From: Bdellovibrionales bacterium
GTDB lineage: Bacteria > Bdellovibrionota > Bacteriovoracia > Bacteriovoracales > Bacteriovoracaceae
Length of the DNA stretch: 64,000 nt
Assembly (NCBI GenBank): GCA_018646675.1
Contig: JABGUH010000024.1
Coordinates: 62,001-126,000 of the forward strand
Reading direction: 5' to 3'
This document shows positions 53,954-60,857 of this stretch, piece by piece. How positions within the stretch are numbered: position 1 is the stretch's first letter; each line of letters starts with the position of its first letter. Made by a program: the position numbers and the translations under genes. The notes under the pieces are model-generated. The model made no database searches. It was not told the origin of the DNA and saw only the letters and a program-made list of their open reading frames with translations.

Positions 53954-54829
53954 ATGGAAGTAAACGACAATCAGGTTCAAGATAATTTAGATGATCAAGT
54001 TGGTCTGCAGTCAGCAAAAGCAATTTTTAGTGGAGTAGATTTTGATCAGTTACTGGACGATCGTTTGGGGGATACACCTTCTAAGCAGCAGGAAGAGGAT
54101 CTCTTTGACCCTCAGTTTAAGCCGTTGACTAAAGGGCTGGGTTTTAATCGAGAAAATTCTCATCAAATTCGTCCATCCATGGGTGCCAGCAGAAGAGTTG
54201 GAGCTGCAACTCAAGTTAAGAACAATCGCTTACAGCTAGAAGTCGAAGAGTCTCAGCTTGATCATGGCAATAAGAAGCCACTATTAGATCAGCGTCTTGG
54301 TCTACGTGCGTTCTATCACGAGGATCAGGACCAAGTGGTGAAGAGTAACTCCTCAACGTCTCCCAAGCTAGATAGTCAGCAAGCGGAGAGTGAAAAGAAG
54401 AGTTGTCATATTAGTAAAGGTGAAATCCGCCCGATTAAGAGGGCCGCTCTATTTCAACAGCTTGTGGCATGGTGGATTGACATAGTAGCGGTATTAACTC
54501 TGACTGTCGTTACACTACAGCTATCTTTTCTACTGGTAGGCGTCTCTGCTAGTTTTCTTCTTTCGATACTGTCAATAGAAGAGGTGCTACTTCATCTCGG
54601 AACATTTCTTTCTATTTTCTATCTGTTCTACTTCACTTTTTTAGATACTAGGCGCACATTAGGAAAGCTGTTGATGAGATGTTACCTGTTGTCGCATGGA
54701 AATAGTCGCATCTCACTTGGGCAGAGTTTTATAAGGTCACTTGTCAGCTTAATCTCAATTTTCCTTTTAGGTCTTCCCTTGTTAATGGATTTTCAAGGCA
54801 AATTATCAACCACGAAGCTTGTTCGGTAA
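53954..54829 (+). CDS. RDD-family membrane protein with long polar N-terminus
   Basis: Encodes 291 residues from the ATG at 53954, with AGGAG at 53941; a TTG directly before is less likely. Residues 1-160 are acidic and Gln-rich with no hydrophobic stretch and appear disordered. The C-terminal 130 residues are an RDD domain: ALFQQLVAWWIDIVAVLTLT, two further transmembrane segments, and DTRRTLGKLLMRCYLL. RDD proteins are poorly understood; some act in ion exchange. It overlaps no gene and is followed four bases later by the heptose enzyme gene. Confidence 0.75.
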   Translation: MEVNDNQVQDNLDDQVGLQSAKAIFSGVDFDQLLDDRLGDTPSKQQEEDLFDPQFKPLTKGLGFNRENSHQIRPSMGASRRVGAATQVKNNRLQLEVEESQLDHGNKKPLLDQRLGLRAFYHEDQDQVVKSNSSTSPKLDSQQAESEKKSCHISKGEIRPIKRAALFQQLVAWWIDIVAVLTLTVVTLQLSFLLVGVSASFLLSILSIEEVLLHLGTFLSIFYLFYFTFLDTRRTLGKLLMRCYLLSHGNSRISLGQSFIRSLVSLISIFLLGLPLLMDFQGKLSTTKLVR

Positions 54830-54833
54830 GTTG

Positions 54834-55304
54834 ATGACTAGCTTTCTTCAGCTATCAACTGCAGCGATTGATTTCCTTGCTACTAATCAAGATAAGAAAA
54901 TTGTCTTTACTAATGGGTGCTTTGATCTGGTTCACTTGGGCCATTTAGAGTATCTAGCTGAGGCCCGTGCATTAGGGGATTTGCTCTTTCTGGGGCTAAA
55001 TTCAGATCGTAGCGTACAAGAGTTAAAGGGAAGTGATCGACCGATCATCGGCCAGTTGGATCGAAAAGCATTTTTAGAGCATCTGCGCGTGGTTGATTTT
55101 GTAGAGATCTTTGATGAGCCCACTCCGCTGCGATTAATTAATGATGTCTCCCCGGAGGTACTGGTAAAGGGAGGAGACTGGGGTGTTAAGCAGATTGTTG
55201 GTCATGAGATTGTAATTGCCGCTGGTGGTGAAGTTAGAAGCTTAAGTTTTAAAGACAGCTATTCAACCACCTCGTTAATAGAAAAAATGCAGGGAAAAAG
55301 TTAA
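54834..55304 (+). CDS. D-glycero-beta-D-manno-heptose-1-phosphate adenylyltransferase (RfaE2-type)
   Basis: Encodes 156 residues from the ATG at 54834. The nucleotidyltransferase motif FTNGCFDLVHLGHLEYL (HxGH) and the later GGDWGVKQIVGHEIV and FKDSYSTTSLIEK match the RfaE domain II family, which adenylates heptose-1-phosphate for ADP-heptose, an LPS core precursor. It is the free-standing form without the kinase domain of HldE. Glycerol-3-phosphate cytidylyltransferase is related but lacks the STTSLI tail. It is the last clear housekeeping gene before a decayed region. Confidence 0.88.
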   Translation: MTSFLQLSTAAIDFLATNQDKKIVFTNGCFDLVHLGHLEYLAEARALGDLLFLGLNSDRSVQELKGSDRPIIGQLDRKAFLEHLRVVDFVEIFDEPTPLRLINDVSPEVLVKGGDWGVKQIVGHEIVIAAGGEVRSLSFKDSYSTTSLIEKMQGKS

Positions 55305-55386
55305 TTTAGTAAAAAATATGGTTCCCCTATGAGTTTTTTTTGCAAGTAAAATTTCATATTTCCATGATTTCTTTCCTTTTCTATAA

Positions 55387-55406
55387 AAAATGAAGCGTTT
55401 CATTTT
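55387..55406. repeat. AT-rich hairpin downstream of the RfaE2-type gene
   Basis: AAAATGAA / TTCATTTT (55387-55394 and 55399-55406) with a GCGT loop. It lies 82 bp after the heptose enzyme gene in a 205-bp AT-rich stretch (55305-55509) that shows no gene. It could be a weak bidirectional terminator. Confidence 0.3.
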
Positions 55407-55509
55407 CATTCAGACCATAGTGATTTTTTTTCTTATTTCTTTAACATAAGTTATCCCAGACTGTGCAAAAATAAATTCTTTTCCATAAAAACGCTTATAA
55501 TCTCCCACG

Positions 55510-55711
55510 GTGGATTTAGAATATTTATATGATGCTACTGGACGCAGAGTAAGCAAAAAAAATATTAACCATACAAATGCTAGTAAATCATTTGAGCGCC
55601 ATTTTGTTTATGACGGGGCAGAGATAATCGTGGAAACTGATGGCAATAATAATGTCTTGGCAAAATATACTCATTCAGCTTTAAGAACCGACGATATATT
55701 ATCTGTGCGTG
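55510..55711 (+). pseudogene. Remnant of an Rhs/YD-repeat protein
   Basis: About 67 codons encode YLYDATGRRVSKKN, FVYDGAEIIVETDGNNNVLAKYTH and RTDDILSVR, the pattern of the Rhs core just before its C-terminal toxin region. Full Rhs proteins exceed 1000 residues. Here a stop codon (55498) lies just upstream, and homology ends at about 55711, after which the frame runs on into unrelated sequence and the higBA promoter. It is therefore a fragment, not a working gene. Rhs elements are often horizontally moved. Confidence 0.75.
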
Positions 55712-55776
55712 CTCCCTATCAGGAAATTGGCCGGCTCCCTTTTGGGAAATTAAGCAGTATATCGCTTTCAAAGCCA

Positions 55777-55805
55777 TTGACAGGTATACCCTTGTGTGGT
55801 ATACT
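55777..55805 (+). promoter_or_regulatory. higBA promoter with embedded inverted-repeat operator
   Basis: TTGACA (55777-55782), a 17-bp spacer and TATACT (55800-55805) form a near-perfect sigma-70 promoter. Between and over these elements lies a perfect inverted repeat GTATACC-N7-GGTATAC (55784-55804). A dimeric HigA bound there would cover the spacer and the -10 element, the expected layout for autorepression. Confidence 0.75.
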
Positions 55806-55835
55806 GCCTAGGGCTACCATTAAGAAGGATCTAAG

Positions 55836-56132
55836 TTGGAAATAATAAGCTACGGGAATAAAGAGACCAAAGACTTTGATATATATGGAAAAAGAGGGAA
55901 ACGAGCTAAGTGGAGATCTGTTGCTGATATCGCTCGAAGAAAGTTGGATATATTAATTTATGGGATAACTATAGATGACTTTAAGGTGCCTCCAGGTAAT
56001 AGATTTGAGTGGCTTAAGGGTGACCTCAAAGGATTTGCCTCCATACGAATTAATGATCAATGGAGGATAATTTTTATAATCAATAAGAAACATCAACTTG
56101 AAGATGTTGAGATTATTAATTACCACAAGTAA
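55836..56132 (+). CDS. higB: HigB-family toxin (RelE-like mRNA interferase)
   Basis: Encodes 98 residues from a TTG, chosen because AAGGA lies six bases before it and a stop stands at 55821 in frame. The family pattern is clear: ARRKLDILIYG, FKVPPGNRFEWLKGDLKGFASIRINDQWRIIF and the final DVEIINYHK. HigB toxins cleave mRNA on the ribosome and are neutralised by HigA. The toxin gene precedes the antitoxin gene, the order typical of hig loci. The pair lies between an Rhs remnant and an IS66 remnant. Confidence 0.9.
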   Translation: MEIISYGNKETKDFDIYGKRGKRAKWRSVADIARRKLDILIYGITIDDFKVPPGNRFEWLKGDLKGFASIRINDQWRIIFIINKKHQLEDVEIINYHK

Positions 56133-56142
56133 GGAATTTTTT

Positions 56143-56427
56143 ATGAAAAGAACAAGAAGACCGACATCTCCAGGAGAAATGCTAAAGGAAGAGTTTCTAC
56201 TACCCTTAGGGCTTACACAGAGACAGTTTGCTGATCATATCGGAGTTGAAGTTAAGGCCATAAACCGTCTCGTTAATGATAAAACATCCATAACTCCATT
56301 AATGGCCCTAAAGCTATCCTCTGCATTAGGAACAACTCCTGAATTTTGGCTTAATTTACAAAATGCAAATGACTTATGTGAAGTTGAAAATTCAAAAATT
56401 AATTTACCCAATAGAATTGCGGTTTAG
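56143..56427 (+). CDS. higA: HigA-family antitoxin
   Basis: Encodes 94 residues from the ATG at 56143, preceded by AAGGA; an earlier in-frame ATG inside higB lacks a site. RPTSPGEMLKEEFLLPLGLTQRQFADHIGVEVKAINRLVNDK is the HigA helix-turn-helix pattern, followed by MALKLSSALGTTPEFWLNLQ. HigA neutralises HigB and represses its own operon. It starts ten bases after the higB stop. Confidence 0.92.
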   Translation: MKRTRRPTSPGEMLKEEFLLPLGLTQRQFADHIGVEVKAINRLVNDKTSITPLMALKLSSALGTTPEFWLNLQNANDLCEVENSKINLPNRIAV

Positions 56428-56525
56428 ATTGTCATGCTGGAGTTATAGTAACTCCGAGACTAAAATACTACGAGATAGTTGCTATGTTGGACAATACCCA
56501 AGACTGTAACCATTCATAAACGTAA

Positions 56526-57032
56526 CTACTCGGTATTAATCTGTCCACTAAGAGCTAAACTTAGTGCTTGAATTGGAGGAATTCCTCTACGCCACTCCGT
56601 TAACAAACAACTTCTGATGCGACAAAATGATTTAGCTCCATCTTCTGAGCGGAAAAATCCTGATACATTTTGCTTCACTTTTACCATCCGTAGGTCTCGC
56701 TCTGCTAGATTATTGGTAAAAGGAACATCTGGATCTCGGGCGAAACGCAATACTTCATCTTCGTACTTTCTAAATCTTTCTAATAAATTTTTTGACTTGG
56801 TTTGACCAACCTTGCTTCTTTTTCCTACGCTCTTCTGGGATGGACACTCCCTCTCTCCTTTGGTGATTGCGATGCGATAACGGCGCCAAGCTTTTTATAA
56901 AGTGATTTTACAAAGCTGCACTATCATATTGATCAATAGTTGTGTCTGTGGTGGTATATCATTTTTTTGGGCATCCAAGTGGGCCCGAAAATCTGCAAAC
57001 TGCTCTTTAATTTTAAACTTTAATAATGTCAT
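56526..57032 (-). pseudogene. Decayed IS66-family transposase
   Basis: On the minus strand one frame from 57032 to 56526 is interrupted by a TAA at 56895-56897. The C-terminal 122 codons carry KSKNLLERFRKYEDEVLRFA, VPFTNNLAERDLRMVKVKQ and GFFRSEDGAKSFCRIRS, the conserved IS66 transposase end with the last acidic catalytic residue in AERDLRM. About 45 codons lie before the stop. Full IS66 transposases have about 500 residues, so most of the gene is lost. No accessory orf or terminal repeats were found. Confidence 0.8.
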
Positions 57033-57176
57033 CCATTAGATAATGCCTCAGATAACAAAGAAGGCTAAGACGCATGGCCCTGTAGACTGCGAGTAGTTAC
57101 AAAGCCGCTTCCAAAAATAGTCAACATTTATTCGATGACAATTAGTCGCCTGTTTAATAAATATCTCAATGAGTTA

Positions 57177-57211
57177 CACTTAATACCCGACAATTCTTGT
57201 CGGGATAAGTG
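57177..57211. terminator. Strong hairpin between the IS66 remnant and flagellin 1
   Basis: CCCGACA / TGTCGGG (57186-57192 and 57198-57204) with an ATTCT loop, extended by CACTT / AAGTG (57177-57181 and 57207-57211). On the plus strand it is followed after 17 bases by a short T-run. It insulates the flagellin promoter from upstream reading. The rest of 57033-57375 holds only the promoter and leader given separately. Confidence 0.5.
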
Positions 57212-57244
57212 CTTGAAAATATTGGTATTTTTCGCAAAAAGTTC

Positions 57245-57271
57245 TCAAGTATAGTAATGATTAACCGAACA
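57245..57271 (+). promoter_or_regulatory. Sigma-28 promoter of flagellin 1
   Basis: TCAAGTAT (57245-57252), an 11-bp spacer and ACCGAACA (57264-57271) follow the sigma-28 layout TAAAGTTT-N11-GCCGATAA, with 6 of 8 and 5 of 8 matches. The second flagellin gene has the same layout with better matches, which supports this weaker one. The leader would be about 100 bases. Confidence 0.6.
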
Positions 57272-57344
57272 TTTGAGTGAGACTTTGATGGGAAGGGTCT
57301 CAGTCAGGTTTAAGGTTAACAAGGGCGTTGATCTTTAACTTAAC

Positions 57345-57368
57345 AAGGAGGTGAATGAATTAGAGGAG
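57345..57368 (+). promoter_or_regulatory. Double ribosome binding site in the flagellin 1 leader
   Basis: AAGGAGGTGA (57345-57354) is complementary over ten bases to the canonical 3' end of 16S rRNA, yet lies 21 bases before the flagellin ATG. It is followed at once by ATG AAT TAG (57355-57363), a two-codon frame. A second site, GAGGAG (57363-57368), stands seven bases before the true start. The first may be a standby site. Confidence 0.5.
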
Positions 57369-57375
57369 TGAAGTC

Positions 57376-58209
57376 ATGGGTATTCAAATCAACACGAACG
57401 TACAGTCGCTGATTGCACAGCGAAACTTATCCAAAGTAAAATTAGAACAAGATTCAGCATTAGAGAAGTTATCTTCTGGTAGCCGGATCAACAAGGCAAG
57501 CGATGATTCAGCTGGCTTGGCGATCAGTGAAAAGTTACGAGCTGATATTAGAAGTTCAAAGCAGGCTGGCCGGAATGCTGGAGATGGTATTGCGATGGTT
57601 CAGACAGCTGAAGGGGGATTGAATGAGATCTCTAATATTCTAATTCGTTTGCGAGAACTATCGGTTCAAGCTTCATCTGATACAATTGGAGATACCGAAC
57701 GTGGTTTTACCGACATGGAATTTCAAAACTTATCAGAAGAGGTTAACCGAATTGCCACTTCTACCAAATTCAACGGTCAGTCACTATTAAGTGGGCAGGG
57801 AGATCAGCTGGAATTTCAAGTTGGTATTCACAATATAGATAGTGAAGATCGCATGGGCTATAATCCTGCCGATAGCGATGTGACGGGTGATACCCTTGGT
57901 CTAACATCACTCTCAGTAGGATCACAAGAGGGAGCGCAAGAAAATTTAGGCGTGATTGATACCGCCATTGATACAATTAACCAGAACCGCTCAAGTTTAG
58001 GTGCACTTCAAACCAGGTTACAATCCACAATTAATGGATTGGAAATTACAACAGAAAACCTCTCCGCTGCAAGATCAAGAATAAAGGATACCGATTTTGC
58101 CAAGCAGACTGCAGAGCTAACCAGAACTAATATGCTGACTAATGCTAGTTCATCTGTTCTGGCCCAGGCCAATGTTTCCGGCCAATCAGCTCTTGCTCTT
58201 TTGGGGTAG
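57376..58209 (+). CDS. Flagellin 1
   Basis: Encodes 277 residues, a short flagellin of D0/D1 type only. The N-terminal MGIQINTNVQSLIAQRNL, SSGSRINKASDDSAGLAISEKL and the C-terminal ARSRIKDTDFAKQTAELTR.. ANVSGQSALALLG are the conserved coiled-coil ends that build the filament and carry the export signal. The surface domain (about 140-195) is small. It is expressed from a sigma-28 promoter and ends in its own terminator, so it is a separate unit from flagellin 2. Confidence 0.95.
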   Translation: MGIQINTNVQSLIAQRNLSKVKLEQDSALEKLSSGSRINKASDDSAGLAISEKLRADIRSSKQAGRNAGDGIAMVQTAEGGLNEISNILIRLRELSVQASSDTIGDTERGFTDMEFQNLSEEVNRIATSTKFNGQSLLSGQGDQLEFQVGIHNIDSEDRMGYNPADSDVTGDTLGLTSLSVGSQEGAQENLGVIDTAIDTINQNRSSLGALQTRLQSTINGLEITTENLSAARSRIKDTDFAKQTAELTRTNMLTNASSSVLAQANVSGQSALALLG

Positions 58210-58276
58210 TTGCTTAATTTAATTAACCTGGCAGTAAAGTAAGAAATATTTTAATCCCTTGATTAACATCTAATTC

Positions 58277-58324
58277 AAAGGGGGACAGAGGTTAGCAGTT
58301 GAATCGACCTCTGTTCTCCCCTTT
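58277..58324 (+). terminator. Terminator of flagellin 1
   Basis: AAAGGGG, then ACAGAGGT (58285-58292), a 14-base loop, ACCTCTGT (58307-58314) and CCCCTTT make a long GC-rich stem with a small internal interruption. It lies 67 bases after the flagellin stop. It is followed by ACTGG rather than a long T-tract, though the stem itself ends in TTT. Confidence 0.6.
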
Positions 58325-58410
58325 ACTGGTTAACTGGTGATTAGATATTTGGTCAAAATTCTTGTAAATTATATTTAGCTACATCCCTTTAAAGTTTCTG
58401 ACAATTTCAC

Positions 58411-58437
58411 TAAAGTATTATCAGGGTTCGCCGAGAA
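58411..58437 (+). promoter_or_regulatory. Sigma-28 promoter of flagellin 2
   Basis: TAAAGTAT (58411-58418), an 11-bp spacer and GCCGAGAA (58430-58437) match the consensus TAAAGTTT-N11-GCCGATAA at 7 of 8 positions in both elements. This is the best sigma-28 promoter in the window. The start codon lies 77 bp downstream. Confidence 0.8.
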
Positions 58438-58442
58438 GAAAG

Positions 58443-58505
58443 TATCCGAGGCAAAAAGTCGGATATTCAAGCTCTTTCATCCCAGCATGAATGAAAGAGA
58501 AGGAG
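58443..58505 (+). promoter_or_regulatory. Two leader hairpins next to the flagellin 2 ribosome binding site
   Basis: TATCCGA / TCGGATA (58443-58449 and 58459-58465) and CTCTTTCAT / ATGAAAGAG (58472-58480 and 58491-58499) form perfect stems. The second abuts AAGGAG (58500-58505), the ribosome binding site nine bases before the ATG at 58515. The arrangement suggests post-transcriptional control of flagellin synthesis, for example by a CsrA-type protein binding GGA; that is inference. Confidence 0.5.
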
Positions 58506-58514
58506 CCATTTAAG

Positions 58515-59351
58515 ATGAGTTTGAAAATTGCCAGTAACATTGCATCTCAAGCAGTTCAGCGTAACCTAAAGAGGGTATCTGATAAGTCCCAGCTCGAGTT
58601 GGAGCGGCTATCTTCGGGCAGGAGAATCACCAAGTCTACCGATGATGCTGCCGGCTTGGCGATTGGTAGTAAACTGGAGTCACAAACCAGAGGTTTAAAA
58701 CAGGCTGCCCGAAATACTAATGATGGTATATCTCTAGTTCAAACTGCTGAGGGTGGCCTAAATGAAATATCATCAATCTTAATGAGGTTACGAGAGTTAA
58801 CGGTTCAGTCCGCTTCTGACACCGTCGCTGATGCTGAGCGTGAGCTACTAGATATGGAGTACCAACAGCTATTGGACGAGGTTGATCGAATCTCAGAGTC
58901 AACCGTTTTTAATGGGACCCATCTGTTAAATGGTGAGTCAGGACGAGGGGTTTTAAGTTTTCAAGTAGGAACATTTGATGGTGATGAAAATAGGATTGAG
59001 TATGATGCAGATGATGCCGAGGCCACAACTAGCGCGATTGGCATTAGCGGTTCTGAGATTAGTGATATAGACGGTGCCTTAGATTCAATGGAGGAGATAG
59101 ATGAGTCGATTGAGGAGGTTAGTCGACTACGGGCAAGAATTGGATCAGTCCAAACCCGTTTGCACTCAACAGTATCAAATTTAGAAGTACAAATATTAAA
59201 TCAAGACAATGCGCGATCAGTTATTCAGGATGTTGATGTTGCTGAGAGTACTGCTCGTCTGGCATCACTAAATGTTATTAAGAGTGCTGCTGTCGCCTCT
59301 TTGGTTCAAGCAAATAATCTTCCCAATACCGCACTGCGATTAATTGGATAA
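58515..59351 (+). CDS. Flagellin 2
   Basis: Encodes 278 residues from the ATG at 58515, chosen for its AAGGAG site; an in-frame ATG at 58491 falls in the leader hairpin. It is a paralogue of flagellin 1, sharing LSSGRRITKSTDDAAGLAIGSKL, NDGISLVQTAEGGLNEISSIL and the C-terminal coiled region, but opens with MSLKIASNIASQAVQRNL and ends LVQANNLPNTALRLIG. The middle is more acidic. It has its own sigma-28 promoter. The PilZ gene follows after 12 bases. Confidence 0.94.
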   Translation: MSLKIASNIASQAVQRNLKRVSDKSQLELERLSSGRRITKSTDDAAGLAIGSKLESQTRGLKQAARNTNDGISLVQTAEGGLNEISSILMRLRELTVQSASDTVADAERELLDMEYQQLLDEVDRISESTVFNGTHLLNGESGRGVLSFQVGTFDGDENRIEYDADDAEATTSAIGISGSEISDIDGALDSMEEIDESIEEVSRLRARIGSVQTRLHSTVSNLEVQILNQDNARSVIQDVDVAESTARLASLNVIKSAAVASLVQANNLPNTALRLIG

Positions 59352-59363
59352 GCGAATAGGGCC

Positions 59364-60050
59364 ATGAGTCGCGTTGATGATAGTTTCGCTATGGAGCAGG
59401 TATTACAAGAAGCTGTCGTCAGCAATGAAGTGGCGATTGCTTGGTATGCTCTGGGCCCTAGAATAATAAAATGTGAAATGCAGTTGAAGAGTATCCGATG
59501 TCGTCGGAAAGAGATGCGCTTAGCTCCTATTGTAGGGCAGGAGTATTATCTTAATCAAATTATTACAGGGCAAGAGCGTGTAAATGTCTATCTCTCCTCA
59601 TGCGCTTTATTTATCTCTTCTCGGCTAATAGGTCTTAATAATGACGGTGAATTGGTCCTATCCATGCCAGATGAGTATCAGTTCCGTGAACGAAGGCAGT
59701 CACCTCGCATCGTTCCAGATGACCCTGTTTCAGTTGTTATTGAGACCAGCAAGTCATCAGTAAAGACAAATTGCAATGATTTGGGTACCAATGGATTCTC
59801 TTTGTTGCTGTCAAAACAGGATCGCCACAGTTTTAAGGCGGGGGCACACTTAAGCAATGTTCACATTCAAATTGGAGAGTCGAATATAGTGGCGGATGTA
59901 TTGGTTGTTGATGTTTTAAAGCTAAAGCCATATCAATTAGATTCTGCCCCCTTTGCAGATGTACGTGTATCATTTACCTTTCGTTCGTTACAAAAAAGAC
60001 AGCTAGGAGTTCTGGACAAGTTTATTGCCAGTTATATTCAGGTTAGATAA
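59364..60050 (+). CDS. PilZ-domain protein (YcgR-like)
   Basis: Encodes 228 residues. The N-terminal half resembles the YcgR N-domain (VGQEYYLNQIITGQERVNVYLS, PDEYQFRERRQSPR). The c-di-GMP binding elements are RERRQSPR (about 109-116, RxxxR) and NDLGTNGFSLLL, in which the usual D/NxSxxG has Gly instead of Ser at the third position. YcgR-like proteins slow the flagellar motor when c-di-GMP is high. Position directly after flagellin 2 supports a motility role and probable sigma-28 expression. Confidence 0.8.
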   Translation: MSRVDDSFAMEQVLQEAVVSNEVAIAWYALGPRIIKCEMQLKSIRCRRKEMRLAPIVGQEYYLNQIITGQERVNVYLSSCALFISSRLIGLNNDGELVLSMPDEYQFRERRQSPRIVPDDPVSVVIETSKSSVKTNCNDLGTNGFSLLLSKQDRHSFKAGAHLSNVHIQIGESNIVADVLVVDVLKLKPYQLDSAPFADVRVSFTFRSLQKRQLGVLDKFIASYIQVR

Positions 60051-60097
60051 AATATATTAAATGAAAAATAGTTCTTACAATAAATGCAGGTGCTGAG

Positions 60098-60856
60098 TTG
60101 GGTGGTATTTCAATTATATCAGATATACATGTTGCTGAAGCTGCAGATGAACACTACGCTTTGCTATTGAAATTTATGCAGCATCCGGTAGTGACTAGCA
60201 GTAGTAATGTGTTTTTTTTAGGTGATATTTTTGATCTTTTAGTAGGAGAGTTTCAGGAGTATCAAACTAGTTTTGCGGCTTTCTTTCACGAGCTGGATCA
60301 CCTCTTAGATAAAAACATAACGATTTATTATCTAGAGGGAAACCATGATTTTCATGCTGAAAATCTATTTTTACAAACGCTTAAATCCAAAAATAAAAAA
60401 TTATTTCACTATTGTCGCCGTGGAGTTGAAAAATATTTCTGGGATAAAAAATATTACCTATCCCATGGTGATGAGATAGATTTAGGTGATCCTGGTTATA
60501 AAATTTATACCCAAGTAATTAGAAGTAGTGTAGTTAATCTTTTGATAAATAGGGTGTTGCCATATCAGGTAGTCAGCGATATCGGAGCGTGGGCATCAGG
60601 ACAATCCAAGGCTCGTAATCATGATCGCTATACCAGTCCGGACAGGGAGAAAGGCACGAAGGCGCTATTTCGTCAGGCTGTGTCGAAAGAGGTGGCTGTG
60701 ATTGGATGTGACTTTTTTATTTGTGGCCACAGCCATGTTAAGGATCGTTGGGATTTGACAAATGGTCTATATCTAAATAATGGATATGTTCCACTGGAGA
60801 AAAGTTTTCTTTACATTGATAATAATCGTGCAGCGTTTGTTACTCTTAATTCCTAG
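60098..60856 (+). CDS. lpxH: UDP-2,3-diacylglucosamine diphosphatase-like metallophosphoesterase (LpxH-like)
   Basis: Encodes 252 residues from a TTG; no ATG lies before the first motif. Metal-binding motifs are ISDIHV, FFLGDIFDLLVG, EGNHDFHAENL, LSHGDEIDL and CGHSHVKDRW, in the order and spacing of LpxH. LpxH cleaves UDP-2,3-diacylglucosamine to lipid X in lipid A synthesis at the inner membrane face. The segment PDREKGTKALFRQAV differs from E. coli, so a related phosphoesterase is possible. Confidence 0.8.
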   Translation: MGGISIISDIHVAEAADEHYALLLKFMQHPVVTSSSNVFFLGDIFDLLVGEFQEYQTSFAAFFHELDHLLDKNITIYYLEGNHDFHAENLFLQTLKSKNKKLFHYCRRGVEKYFWDKKYYLSHGDEIDLGDPGYKIYTQVIRSSVVNLLINRVLPYQVVSDIGAWASGQSKARNHDRYTSPDREKGTKALFRQAVSKEVAVIGCDFFICGHSHVKDRWDLTNGLYLNNGYVPLEKSFLYIDNNRAAFVTLNS

Positions 60857-60857
60857 C

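Noticed and set aside
55712..55845. Continuation of the Rhs frame into a 111-codon gene
   Set aside because: Rhs similarity ends at about 55711, and the remaining codons overlap the higBA promoter and the higB start, so this part is not taken as coding.
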